Below, piece after piece: positions 25,139 through 33,560 of a DNA stretch of 64,000 bases; position 1 is the first letter of the stretch, and each line of letters opens with the position of its first letter. Where the stretch lies: positions 1 through 64,000 of the forward strand of contig JAPOYA010000003.1 in assembly GCA_026706815.1 (NCBI GenBank). Reading direction: 5' to 3'. The notes beneath the pieces were generated by a model, which saw nothing but the letters and a program-made list of their open reading frames with translations, searched no databases and had not been told where the DNA came from. The stretch is from Acidimicrobiaceae bacterium. GTDB taxonomy: Bacteria > Actinomycetota > Acidimicrobiia > Acidimicrobiales > Aldehydirespiratoraceae. A program made the translations under genes and the position numbers.

Positions 25139-26104
25139 TCAGTCGAGGCGGCGGCCTTCTTCCACCAGGTTGATCTCCCAGATCACCTTCGCCAACGCAT
25201 CGCCGGCGGTGATCGTCGGGAACCTCAATGGATTCTCCGGCGTCACTGTCGTGGGGACCGGCGCCAGAATCGTCCACGGCTCGGGATGGGCGAACTGCAC
25301 CACCGAATAGCGGTCGCCCTGCTGACCCGCCCCTGAGACCACTCGGTGGAATCCTGGTGGAATCAGCCCGTTGGTGAACCGTTCGAGCATCAACCCGGTG
25401 TTGATGATCGCTCCGTCGTCGGGGGGCACCGCGTCAACCCAGCCGTGGGCTACTCTGACCTGCAGACCAGCCGCTGTGGCGCGCGGCAACGCGGTTATCA
25501 GGTTTATGTCGGCGTGCTCAGCAGCCCATACGTGCTGCTCGTCGGGCGCCTGATCCATCGCGGGGTAGTGGATCGCCCTGGTGAGGTTGGCGCCGTCGGT
25601 GAGCATCGCCTCGAAGAAGGACTCGTGCAGTCCCAGACCGACCGCGATGATCCGCGACACGCGGATCTGCAGCGCCACTACAGTGTCGTGGAATCTCAGG
25701 AGCAGTTCGCCCATGCCCGGGATGTCTTCGTCGGGCAGCGTCGGCGGCCCGTAGCGGAAGGGGTACTGGGTACGAAGCGGATGTCCCTTGGGCCTCGGGG
25801 CACTCCAGTTGAGCATCTCTTTGAAGTCGGGCACATCGGCGATGGCCGCTGTCTCCACAAGCAGTCCCGTGTACCCGGTTTGACCATTGCTGCCAGCTAC
25901 TTTGTACGTGTCCTTGCGGTCTTGGGGCAACGAGAAGAACTCTTCGAGCTTGCCGTACACCTCGTCGATCATGGCGATGCTCATGTCGTGTTCCACGTAG
26001 ACGAACCCTGTGGTGAGGCTCTTCATCACGCCATCGACCACCGCTTGGCGGGCCGAGCGGTCGCCTCGTTCAAAAGCCAACAAGTCGACGTCCAGGATCT
26101 CCAT
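25139..26104 (-). CDS. 2-oxoglutarate/Fe(II)-dependent dioxygenase (isopenicillin N synthase-like)
   Basis: 321 residues of the isopenicillin N synthase/gibberellin oxidase-type family. The N-terminal DIOX_N-like segment includes EFFSLPQDRKDTY. The double-stranded beta-helix carries EHADINLIT, with the facial-triad His and Asp (HxD), a distal His in GFHRVVSG, and RYSVVQF, whose Arg-x-Ser binds the 2-oxoglutarate carboxylate. It should hydroxylate or cyclise a small molecule, with O2 and Fe(II), in the cytoplasm. The gene is monocistronic, converging with the methyltransferase (20-bp gap) and divergent from nrdA. The substrate is unknown. Confidence 0.9.
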   Translation of the reverse strand: MEILDVDLLAFERGDRSARQAVVDGVMKSLTTGFVYVEHDMSIAMIDEVYGKLEEFFSLPQDRKDTYKVAGSNGQTGYTGLLVETAAIADVPDFKEMLNWSAPRPKGHPLRTQYPFRYGPPTLPDEDIPGMGELLLRFHDTVVALQIRVSRIIAVGLGLHESFFEAMLTDGANLTRAIHYPAMDQAPDEQHVWAAEHADINLITALPRATAAGLQVRVAHGWVDAVPPDDGAIINTGLMLERFTNGLIPPGFHRVVSGAGQQGDRYSVVQFAHPEPWTILAPVPTTVTPENPLRFPTITAGDALAKVIWEINLVEEGRRLD

Positions 26105-26155
26105 TCCGAAACATTAGCTCTGATCTGGTACTTCAAAGAAAAGAGGTCGTTCGAG

Positions 26156-26197
26156 TTGAAGGCCGCTGGTCGATCTGATTACGCTTGTGTAATTACA
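26156..26197 (+). promoter_or_regulatory. Candidate nrdAB promoter with a palindromic operator
   Basis: TTGAAG at 26156-26161 and TACGCT at 26180-26185 form a plausible -35/-10 pair with 18-bp spacing. A perfect 10-bp palindrome, TGTAATTACA, lies at 26188-26197, where the transcription start would be, within a longer partly symmetric GCT/AGC-flanked site. A regulator could block the polymerase there. It does not match the NrdR-box pattern I know, so the protein is unidentified. Confidence 0.45.
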
Positions 26198-26255
26198 TGA
26201 GCGTAGGGCACTCGGGCCACCACCACTAAGTGCCCAGAACTGAGAGGCAACGCAA

Positions 26256-28796
26256 ATGGTGATGCAACAGGATCGGCTGAGCGCCGTACAGAGCACACCA
26301 GCAGCCTCAACCGTCACCACCAGCATGCGAGTGCGCAAGCGCAACGGCACGCTCGAACCCGTCGACGTCAACAAGATCGTCAACGCAGTGGCCAGGGCGA
26401 CCGAAGGACTCCACGGCGTCGACCCTATGATCGTGTCCACCCGCACAATCGCTGCGCTGGCCGACGGCGCCACCACCCGCGAGCTCGACGAGCTGTCGAT
26501 CCGCACCGCTGCGAGCCTGATCGTTGAAGAGCCCAACTACTCCAAACTCGCGGCCCGCCTGCTCTCGACCTACATAGACAAAGAGGTGCGCAACCAGAAC
26601 GCTCCATGGTTCTCCGAGTCCGTCTCGTTGGGCCACACGCTCGGGCTCATCGGCGACGAGGTGTTCGGGTTCGTAGGCGACAACGCCCCGGAGCTCAACG
26701 CCGCCATCGACAGCCAACGAGACCGCAACTTCGAGTTCTTCGGTATCCGCACGGTCTACGACCGCTACCTGCTGCGCCACCCCGAGACCCGCAAGGTCAT
26801 CGAAACGCCCCAGTACTTCTTCCTGCGAGTCGCCTGCGGACTGTCCGGCAACCCCGAAGAGGCGATCTACTTCTACGACCTGATGTCGTCGTTGGCCTAC
26901 CTGCCGTCGAGCCCCACGCTCTTCAACTCCGGCACCAAGCACCCGCAGATGTCGAGTTGCTACCTTCTCGACTCTCCCGAAGACTCGCTCGAAGGCATCT
27001 ACAAGCGCTACACCGACATAGCCCAGCTCTCGAAGTTCGCTGGCGGAATCGGCGTCGCCTGGCACAGGATCCGTTCCAAGAACAGTCTCATCGTCGGCAC
27101 CAACGGACTCTCCAACGGCATCGTGCCATGGCTGAAGACCCTTGACGCGTCCGTTGCCGCGGTCAACCAGGGAGGCCGTCGCAAAGGCGCGGCCTGCGTC
27201 TACTTGGAGGCTTGGCATGCCGACATCGAGCAGTTCCTCGAACTGCGCGACAACACCGGCGATCACACCCGGCGCACGCACAACATCAACCTGGCCAACT
27301 GGATCCCCGACCTGTTCATGGAGCGGGTCAAGCAAGGCTGGAAATGGAGCCTCTTCGACCCCAAGAAGGTCCCGGAGTTGATCGACACGTACGGTGACGA
27401 GTTCCGCGCCATATACGAACAAGCCGAAGCGGACGGACTCCAAGAGAAGCAAGTCGAAGCCCGCGAACTCTACCAACGCATGATGCGGGCACTCGCCGAG
27501 ACGGGCAACGGTTGGATGACCTTCAAAGACTCGGCCAACCGCAAGTGCAACCAGACCGGCCCCGGTTCAACCGGCGAAACCAACTCCCGCGACCGGGTCG
27601 TGCACCTGTCCAACCTGTGCACCGAGATCCTAGAGGTCACAAGCCAAAGCGAGACCGCGGTGTGCAACCTCGGTTCGGTCAACCTCGGCGAATTCGTCAC
27701 GCCGACCCCCTCCCCAACTCCCCAAACACTCGCGGCCGCAACCACCAACGGCACGACTCCCGACCAGACAGCCACAGCTCAGCCCGCTGCAACCGGTACA
27801 AAAACGATGGACTACCAGCGGCTCGGGCAGGTAGTGCGCCAAGTCGTGCCCTTCCTTGACCGAGTGATCGACATCAATTTCTACCCGACCCCCGAGGCCA
27901 GCACCTCCAATCATCGCTGGCGGCCCGTCGGTCTCGGATTGATGGGCTTGCAAGACGTCTTCTTCAAGATGGGACTGCCCTTCGACTCGCCCGAAGCGCG
28001 CGAGGTCTCCAGCCGCATCAGCGAGGAGATCTACTTCAACGCCCTGTGGGCCTCAACCGAGCTGGCTGAAAGCCACGGGCCGCACGCCGCCTTCGCCGAG
28101 ACCAGAGCAGCCCGAGGCGACCTGCAGTTCGACCTGTGGGGCGTCGAGCCGTCGGATCCCGAGCGTTGGGGATCCCTGCGCCAACGCATCGCTGAGCACG
28201 GCCTGCGCAACTCGCTGATGATCGCCATCGCTCCGACCGCAACCATCGCTTCGATCTCCGGATGCTACGAGTGCATCGAGCCGCAGGTGTCCAACCTTTT
28301 CAAACGCGAGACGCTCTCCGGAGAGTTCATGCAGATCAACCGCTACCTCGTCGCAGAACTGCAACGACGAGGTTTGTGGGACGCTGAGATGATCGCCGAC
28401 GTCAAGAAGGCGGAGGGCTCGATTCAATCGATCGACCGTGTGCCCGACGACCTGAAGACCGTCTATCGAACGGCTTGGGAGATCCCGATGAAGTCGCTCA
28501 TCGATATGGCCGCCGACCGTGGCGCCTTCATCGACCAGAGCCAGTCGCTGAATCTGTTCATGGAGGCCCCGACCATCGGAAAGCTGTCCTCCATGTACAT
28601 GCACGCTTGGGAGAAGGGCTTGAAGACCACGTACTACCTCCGGAGTCGCCCGGCGACACGCATCAACAAGACCACAACTGCGGCACCGGGCAGCGGCGGC
28701 CCGACCAACGGCAGAAGGGACAAACAAACCTTCACAGACTCAGAAGCTCTTGCCTGCTCACTCGAAAACCCCGAGACATGCGAGGCATGCGACTGA
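26256..28796 (+). CDS. nrdA: Ribonucleoside-diphosphate reductase class I, alpha subunit
   Basis: 846 residues; reduces ribonucleotides to deoxyribonucleotides with NrdB. An N-terminal ATP-cone (about 24-115) mediates allosteric activity control. The catalytic barrel has the redox cysteines C235 and C470 and the active-site NLCTE (N453, C455, E457). Near the C-terminus, TTYYLRS holds the tyrosine pair of the radical pathway, and the tail CEAC (C842, C845) is the thioredoxin-reducible pair. Residues about 481-517, right after CNLGSVNLGEF, are a Pro/Thr/Ala/Gln-rich low-complexity insert that is unusual inside this barrel. A second, shorter low-complexity linker precedes the tail. A GAGAGG ribosome site supports the ATG. 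The stop overlaps the nrdB start (TGATG). Confidence 0.96.
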   Translation: MVMQQDRLSAVQSTPAASTVTTSMRVRKRNGTLEPVDVNKIVNAVARATEGLHGVDPMIVSTRTIAALADGATTRELDELSIRTAASLIVEEPNYSKLAARLLSTYIDKEVRNQNAPWFSESVSLGHTLGLIGDEVFGFVGDNAPELNAAIDSQRDRNFEFFGIRTVYDRYLLRHPETRKVIETPQYFFLRVACGLSGNPEEAIYFYDLMSSLAYLPSSPTLFNSGTKHPQMSSCYLLDSPEDSLEGIYKRYTDIAQLSKFAGGIGVAWHRIRSKNSLIVGTNGLSNGIVPWLKTLDASVAAVNQGGRRKGAACVYLEAWHADIEQFLELRDNTGDHTRRTHNINLANWIPDLFMERVKQGWKWSLFDPKKVPELIDTYGDEFRAIYEQAEADGLQEKQVEARELYQRMMRALAETGNGWMTFKDSANRKCNQTGPGSTGETNSRDRVVHLSNLCTEILEVTSQSETAVCNLGSVNLGEFVTPTPSPTPQTLAAATTNGTTPDQTATAQPAATGTKTMDYQRLGQVVRQVVPFLDRVIDINFYPTPEASTSNHRWRPVGLGLMGLQDVFFKMGLPFDSPEAREVSSRISEEIYFNALWASTELAESHGPHAAFAETRAARGDLQFDLWGVEPSDPERWGSLRQRIAEHGLRNSLMIAIAPTATIASISGCYECIEPQVSNLFKRETLSGEFMQINRYLVAELQRRGLWDAEMIADVKKAEGSIQSIDRVPDDLKTVYRTAWEIPMKSLIDMAADRGAFIDQSQSLNLFMEAPTIGKLSSMYMHAWEKGLKTTYYLRSRPATRINKTTTAAPGSGGPTNGRRDKQTFTDSEALACSLENPETCEACD

Positions 28797-29887
28797 TGGC
28801 CCTCACCGACGATCTGAGCTTCGCCACCGCTCCGGCAGTGCCTGCCGAGGGCCACGCCGGTCATTACGCCACACCGGCCAATGCCGAATCCAACATCTTG
28901 GACCCCGGCTTCAACCTGACGTTGCGTCCAATGCGCTATCCGAAGTTCTTCGAGATGTACAAGGACGCGATCAAGAACACCTGGACCGTCGAAGAGATCG
29001 ACTTCTCCGACGACCTCACGGACCTCGATCGCAAGCTGATGCCGGCTGAGAAGCACCTCATCAGCCGACTCGTAGCGTTTTTTGCAACAGGCGATTCGAT
29101 CGTGGCCAACAATCTCGTTCTCAACCTCTACGAGCACATCAACTCGCCCGAAGCCCGGATGTATCTGTCACGACAGCTGTACGAAGAGGCGCTGCACGTC
29201 CAGTTCTACTTGAACCTGCTCGACAACTACATCCCCGACGCAGATGAGCGAGCCGCAGCTTTCGCCGCCATCGACAACATTCCGTCGATACGGGCAAAGG
29301 CTGAGTTCTGCTTCAAGTGGATGGACTCAGTCGGCGACGGTCCGCTGCTGACCGCCGAGGATCGCAAACGGTTCCTGATGAACCTGATCTGCTTCGCGAC
29401 CTGCATTGAAGGCCTGTTCTTCTTCGCCGCCTTCGCCTATGTCTATTTCCTGCGTTCCAAGGGCCTCCTCAACGGTTTGGCCGCAGGCACCAACTGGGTG
29501 TTCCGCGACGAATCGATGCACATGAACTTCGCCCTCGAGGTGATCAACACCGTGCGGGCCGAAGAACCAGACCTCTTCGACGCAGAACTAGGTGAACGCA
29601 TCACCGCGATGCTCACCGAAGCCGTCGAGGCTGAATTCATGTTCGCACAGGACCTGCTAGGCGAAGGCGTGCCCGGCATGTCCACCGCCGACACCCGCGA
29701 CTACCTCGAGTTCGTGGCAGATCAGCGGCTCGTTCAACTGGGCCTTCCCCGTCGTTTCGGTTCTCGCAACCCGTTTGCCTTCATGGAGCTGCAGGACGTG
29801 CAGGAGTTGTCGAACTTCTTCGAGCGGACCGTTTCGGCATACCAGGTCGGGGTAGAGGGCGAAGTCTCCTTCGACGAGGACTTCTGA
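28796..29887 (+). CDS. nrdB: Ribonucleoside-diphosphate reductase class I, beta subunit
   Basis: 363 residues of the ferritin-like radical-generating subunit. Predicted metal ligands are Asp in FFATGDSIV, Glu and His in YEEALHVQFY, Glu in CIEGLFFFA, and Glu and His in DESMHMNF. HVQFY places a tyrosine where E. coli Tyr122 forms the radical, which argues for a tyrosyl-radical enzyme rather than a Phe-containing class Ic type. The C-terminus ends in an acidic SFDEDF tail like those that dock on NrdA. I chose the ATG at 28796 because it overlaps the nrdA stop as TGATG; an open frame extends to 28475 but lies within nrdA. It is co-transcribed with nrdA. Confidence 0.96.
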   Translation: MALTDDLSFATAPAVPAEGHAGHYATPANAESNILDPGFNLTLRPMRYPKFFEMYKDAIKNTWTVEEIDFSDDLTDLDRKLMPAEKHLISRLVAFFATGDSIVANNLVLNLYEHINSPEARMYLSRQLYEEALHVQFYLNLLDNYIPDADERAAAFAAIDNIPSIRAKAEFCFKWMDSVGDGPLLTAEDRKRFLMNLICFATCIEGLFFFAAFAYVYFLRSKGLLNGLAAGTNWVFRDESMHMNFALEVINTVRAEEPDLFDAELGERITAMLTEAVEAEFMFAQDLLGEGVPGMSTADTRDYLEFVADQRLVQLGLPRRFGSRNPFAFMELQDVQELSNFFERTVSAYQVGVEGEVSFDEDF

Positions 29888-29906
29888 CCCGACCAACAAG
29901 CCCGAA

Positions 29907-29946
29907 TCTCAGTCGACCAACGCTCTCAGTCGATCAACGCTCTCAG
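29907..29946. repeat. 17-bp tandem repeat, 2.4 copies, at the 3' junction of nrdB and the P450
   Basis: TCTCAGTCGACCAACGC is followed by a copy with one mismatch and then by TCTCAG. The partial third copy contains the leftward stop codon of the P450 gene (29943-29945). No terminator is otherwise visible in this 55-bp gap. Confidence 0.85.
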
Positions 29947-31259
29947 CGGTCGACGGAGCCGCCGTAGCCGGTGGTGCCCGAAGCACCTGCTGCAGCACCG
30001 AGGCGCTGCAGCGGGGTGGCATGGGTGGAAGGCGTCGGGGTGAACTCAACGGGCATCCTCTTCACGCCACCAATGAAATTCGAGCGTAGGTGGTCGACAT
30101 CTCCGGCCAGATGAATGTCCGGTAGACGCTCGGCGATGCCCTTGAACATCAATCGAATCTCCATGCGAGCCAGGTTCGCGCCAAGGCAGAAGTGAGGTCC
30201 GCCACCTCCGAAGCCAACGTGTTCGTTGGGCGTGCGCTCAATGTCGAAACGCCATGGATCCTCGAAGGCTCTCGGGTCGCGGTTGGCGGAAATATGCCAC
30301 ATCACAACCTTGTCGTTCTCCTTGATCTTGACGCCGCCCAATTCATAGTCCCGCGTGGCCTGACGCCGGAAATGGAGTACCGGCGTGGCCCAGCGCACCA
30401 CCTCGTCTGCCATGGTCGGGGTGTACCGGTCAGGATCTGAACGGTATTTCTCCCACTGTTCGGGGAACTGGAAGAAGCCGTGCATGCCGTGGGTAATCGC
30501 GTTTCGGGTGGTCTCATTGCCTCCCACACAAAGCAACAGGAAGAACATGTCGAATTCGACGTCACTGAGCTTCTCACCGTCGACGTCCGCAGACAGCAAG
30601 GTGGTGATGATGTCGTCTGCGGGCTTGTTGCGACGCTCTGTCTGCAAAGCATTGGAGTATTGCAAAAGCTCGGCGCAAGCGGCGATCGACTCTTCGTGGG
30701 AGGTCGCGAAGTCCGGATCATCGACGCCGGTCATGGTGTTGGTCCAGTCGAATATCTTCGAGCGGTCTTCAAGTGGGATGCCTACCATCTCCGCGATTGC
30801 CTGCAAGGGAAGTTCAGCGCTCAGGTCGTTCACGAAGTCGGCATGGCCCTGTTCGGACACCTTGTCGATAATCATGTCGGTGCGATTCAACAGGTAGTCC
30901 TCAAGCAGGTTGATCATGCGCGGGGTGAAGCCGCGGCTGACGATGCGGCGGTAGCGCGTGTGCTTGGGAGGATCCATCGTGAGCATTATCGAGTCGTTCT
31001 GGAATCGCTCGATTGAGTCGGCCCCGTTTCGCTCCCCCATCTGAGTGCCACCGCGGTTGGATGAGAACACCTCTGCATTGCGGTTGACTTCCTTGAAGTG
31101 CGCGAGACGCGTGATCGCCCAATAACCAGGGCCCGTGTCCCCCTCGTCAATCCAGTGAATCCCGGGGTCGGTTTCACGCAAGCGTTCAAGCATGTCGTGG
31201 TGTTCCTGACGCTGGAACGCGTCCATGTCCCACAAATCAACACTGTCGGTGACTGCCAT
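29943..31259 (-). CDS. Cytochrome P450, CYP125/CYP142-like
   Basis: 438 residues. The heme loop FGGGGPHFCLGANLARME contains the axial cysteine, GGNETTRN is the I-helix oxygen-activation motif, and DEVVRW provides the ExxR-type pair. The N-terminal GDTGPGYWAITR and MDPPKHTRYRR segments are typical of the CYP125/CYP142/CYP124 group, which hydroxylates the side-chain terminus of sterols and branched lipids in Mycobacterium. The longer open frame to 31598 is rejected because the ATG at 31257-31259 has an AGGAG ribosome site and starts the family core. A 28-residue Gly/Ala/Thr tail after the last helix is unusual. It lies 61 bp downstream of the citrate-synthase gene on the same strand. Redox partners are not nearby. 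Confidence 0.9.
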   Translation of the reverse strand: MAVTDSVDLWDMDAFQRQEHHDMLERLRETDPGIHWIDEGDTGPGYWAITRLAHFKEVNRNAEVFSSNRGGTQMGERNGADSIERFQNDSIMLTMDPPKHTRYRRIVSRGFTPRMINLLEDYLLNRTDMIIDKVSEQGHADFVNDLSAELPLQAIAEMVGIPLEDRSKIFDWTNTMTGVDDPDFATSHEESIAACAELLQYSNALQTERRNKPADDIITTLLSADVDGEKLSDVEFDMFFLLLCVGGNETTRNAITHGMHGFFQFPEQWEKYRSDPDRYTPTMADEVVRWATPVLHFRRQATRDYELGGVKIKENDKVVMWHISANRDPRAFEDPWRFDIERTPNEHVGFGGGGPHFCLGANLARMEIRLMFKGIAERLPDIHLAGDVDHLRSNFIGGVKRMPVEFTPTPSTHATPLQRLGAAAGASGTTGYGGSVDR

Positions 31260-31320
31260 GCCAACTCCTAAAAATTGCCTTCCTGTGAAGGAACTCAGAG
31301 TACGGCGCGTCGGAAAGAAA

Positions 31321-32436
31321 TCAAACTGTGGGAGCGACAACCGGCTCAGGGCCGATGTAACGCGCGCTGGGCCGCATGATCTTGCCCTCGGCGTGCTGCT
31401 CGACCACATGCGCCGCCCAACCGATCGATCTGCTGACCGAGAACGTCGGGGTGAACATATCTCGGGGCAGGCCAACCAGTTCCAGAACCACACCGGCCCA
31501 GAACTCGACGTTGGTGACGATCCGCTGATCGGGTCTCCACTCGGCCAGCACCGCCAGGATCTCCCCTTCGATCCCCGCAGCGCGGTCCACGAGTTCACCT
31601 CCTAGACGCTCAGCGGCCTCGCGCAATACAACGCCGCGTGGATCTTCTGCCCGATACACCGCATGACCGAATCCCATGATCTTGTCGCCCGCGCCGAGCC
31701 GAGCGCGGGTCCAGTCCGCCGCAGCGGACGGATCGCCGATCTCGTCGATCATCTGCATGCAACGGCTCGGGGCGCCGCCGTGCAGGGGACCCGTGAGCGC
31801 CCCCACAGCGGCAACCAACGACCCGGCCATGTCCGCGCCGGTGCTCGCTACCACTCGACCCGTGAACGTCGAGGCGTTGAATCCATGGTCGAGCGTCGCC
31901 ACAAGGTACTGCTCAATGGCACGTTCAGCCTCAGTGCTCGGAACCGAGCCGGTCACCATGCGGAAATAGTCGGCGGCATGGCCCATCTGAGGATCAGGAT
32001 CCACCGGAGTCAACCCCCTCCGCCGTCGATAGTGGCGGGCGAGGATCGTGGGCACAACCGCAGCAAGGCGCATCGCGTCGCCGCGTATCTCTTCGGGGTT
32101 GCGGTCAAGCAGTGGACCCCGGTCCTCTTGATCACCCACTGCAAGCATGCCGATCCGCAGAGCCGCCATCGGATCGGCGACCCAGCGAGCGCTCTCGTCG
32201 AGCAGCCGCGAGACCGGCTCGGGCAGCGCTCGCAGCAAAGCGGTCTCTGCCTGCGGCGCCTCGGGAGGCAGCGCACCGCTCATCTGCAGTGTCCACACAT
32301 CTTCAAGCGAGCGGGTGCGGGCGAGTTCCGCGGCGTCGTACTGCCGGTAATGGAAGAATCCCTCTCGGCCTCTCACCGCACCGAGCATCGTGTCGGCCAC
32401 CGCCAAGCCCTTGAGTCCCGGGGGCGCGATTTCCAT
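31321..32436 (-). CDS. Citrate synthase/2-methylcitrate synthase family protein
   Basis: 371 residues, the short form of the family. GPLHGGAPS and GFGHAVYRAEDPR contain the active-site histidines, and FSVSRSIGWAAHVVEQ supplies the CoA-binding arginine region. The enzyme condenses acetyl-CoA or propionyl-CoA with oxaloacetate. An AAGGAGAGG ribosome site precedes the ATG. It follows meaB by 111 bp on the same strand, so a propionate-related role (methylcitrate synthase) is suggested, but no prpD or prpB homologue is present and a plain citrate synthase is possible. A catalytic aspartate could not be located with certainty by eye. Confidence 0.85.
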   Translation of the reverse strand: MEIAPPGLKGLAVADTMLGAVRGREGFFHYRQYDAAELARTRSLEDVWTLQMSGALPPEAPQAETALLRALPEPVSRLLDESARWVADPMAALRIGMLAVGDQEDRGPLLDRNPEEIRGDAMRLAAVVPTILARHYRRRRGLTPVDPDPQMGHAADYFRMVTGSVPSTEAERAIEQYLVATLDHGFNASTFTGRVVASTGADMAGSLVAAVGALTGPLHGGAPSRCMQMIDEIGDPSAAADWTRARLGAGDKIMGFGHAVYRAEDPRGVVLREAAERLGGELVDRAAGIEGEILAVLAEWRPDQRIVTNVEFWAGVVLELVGLPRDMFTPTFSVSRSIGWAAHVVEQHAEGKIMRPSARYIGPEPVVAPTV

Positions 32437-32547
32437 GGGTGTCCTCTCCTTGTTCCTGCGGGATTCCGCCAGTTGAATATTGCCGTGCAGCAGGGCAGGA
32501 CAACAACACGGGCCCCACGCTTGGGCGGGGCGGTCTCGCGAGTCTGC

Positions 32548-33549
32548 TCAGCCTTCCAGCAGGCGGTCGACGGCAACGCTCGGGCTGAGCTCCCCTGCTG
32601 CTACGGCGGCTTCAAGTTCAGCGTTTCGGGCCGCGAACGCAACATCTCCGCTGACTCGGTCCAGCAGCCGCTCGCGTACCAATTTGCGCATCCATTCAAG
32701 TTGTTGCCCTCTGCGGCGTTCGTCGCGTTCACCGGTTTCTTCAAGCGCGCGGCGGTGCTTTTGGACCAGCGCCCAGATCTCGTCGAGACCCTGGCCTGTG
32801 AGCGCGGAACAAGTTACGACGGGTGTGCTCCAGTCGGGGCTCTGCGGCGCCAACAGCTGCAGCGCTCGGCGATAGTCGGCCGCGGCTAGTTCCGCCCGTT
32901 GCGAGTTGTCACCGTCTGCTTTGTTGACGGCCACCAGATCGGCCAACTCCAAGACGCCTTTCTTGATTCCCTGCATTTCATCGCCCGCCCCCGCCAGCAT
33001 CAGCACCAAGAAGACGTCGACCAAGGAATGAACAATCGTCTCCGACTGCCCGACGCCGACAGTCTCAACGATGATGACGTCGTAGCCGGCAGCCTCGAGC
33101 ACCAGCATCGACTCGCGGGTTGCGCGGGCCACTCCTCCCAGAGTTCCGGCCGCCGGTGCGGGCCTGATGAAAGCCCTGTCGTCGGCAGACAGTTTCGTCA
33201 TCCTTGTCTTGTCGGCGAGGATTGAGCCGCCACTGCGCGAACTCGAAGGATCGACAGCGACCACCGCGACACGGCTGCCAGACGCAGCGAGTCTGATGCC
33301 AAGCGTCTCGATGAACGTCGACTTCCCCACTCCTGGGACGCCGGTGATCCCGATCCTCTCCGCATCGCCGGTATGAGGCAGCAACACCTCGAGCAGCGCA
33401 GCGGCTCTCTGTCGATGTTCAGATCTGGTCGATTCGACAAGCGTGATGGCGCGGCCAATGGCGCTGCGGTCACCGGCAAGCACCGCGGCAGCGAGATCGC
33501 TGTCGCTTGCGGCTGGTTCGCCTTCGCCGTCTCGGATTGCGCTTGACAT
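32548..33549 (-). CDS. meaB: Methylmalonyl-CoA mutase-associated GTPase MeaB (ArgK family)
   Basis: About 333 residues of a SIMIBI-class GTPase that protects and reloads adenosylcobalamin in methylmalonyl-CoA mutase. The P-loop is GVPGVGKST. VDPSSSRSGGSILADKTRM is a highly characteristic MeaB/ArgK switch segment, followed by ETVGVGQSE and the guanine-specificity motif NKAD. A short helical C-terminus provides dimerisation. GTG at 33552 and ATG at 33549 are adjacent possible starts; I use the ATG. It begins about a dozen bases after the stop of mutB on the same strand, so it is certainly co-transcribed and coupled with its client enzyme. Confidence 0.95.
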   Translation of the reverse strand: MSSAIRDGEGEPAASDSDLAAAVLAGDRSAIGRAITLVESTRSEHRQRAAALLEVLLPHTGDAERIGITGVPGVGKSTFIETLGIRLAASGSRVAVVAVDPSSSRSGGSILADKTRMTKLSADDRAFIRPAPAAGTLGGVARATRESMLVLEAAGYDVIIVETVGVGQSETIVHSLVDVFLVLMLAGAGDEMQGIKKGVLELADLVAVNKADGDNSQRAELAAADYRRALQLLAPQSPDWSTPVVTCSALTGQGLDEIWALVQKHRRALEETGERDERRRGQQLEWMRKLVRERLLDRVSGDVAFAARNAELEAAVAAGELSPSVAVDRLLEG

Positions 33550-33560
33550 CACCGCCGACG

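Noticed and set aside
26180-26200. NrdR box upstream of nrdA
   Set aside because: The palindrome does not match the two-box pattern known for NrdR; it is reported only as an unassigned palindrome.
26307-27476. Leftward open frame of 389 codons
   Set aside because: It is antisense to nrdA and without recognisable features.
27690-27820. Intein in NrdA
   Set aside because: The insert is only about 37 residues and lacks splice-junction residues and homing-endonuclease motifs; low-complexity loop fits better.
29943-31598. 551-codon P450 reading with a long N-terminal extension
   Set aside because: The first 113 codons are low-complexity and overlap the citrate-synthase 3' end; the ATG at 31259 has a clear ribosome site.
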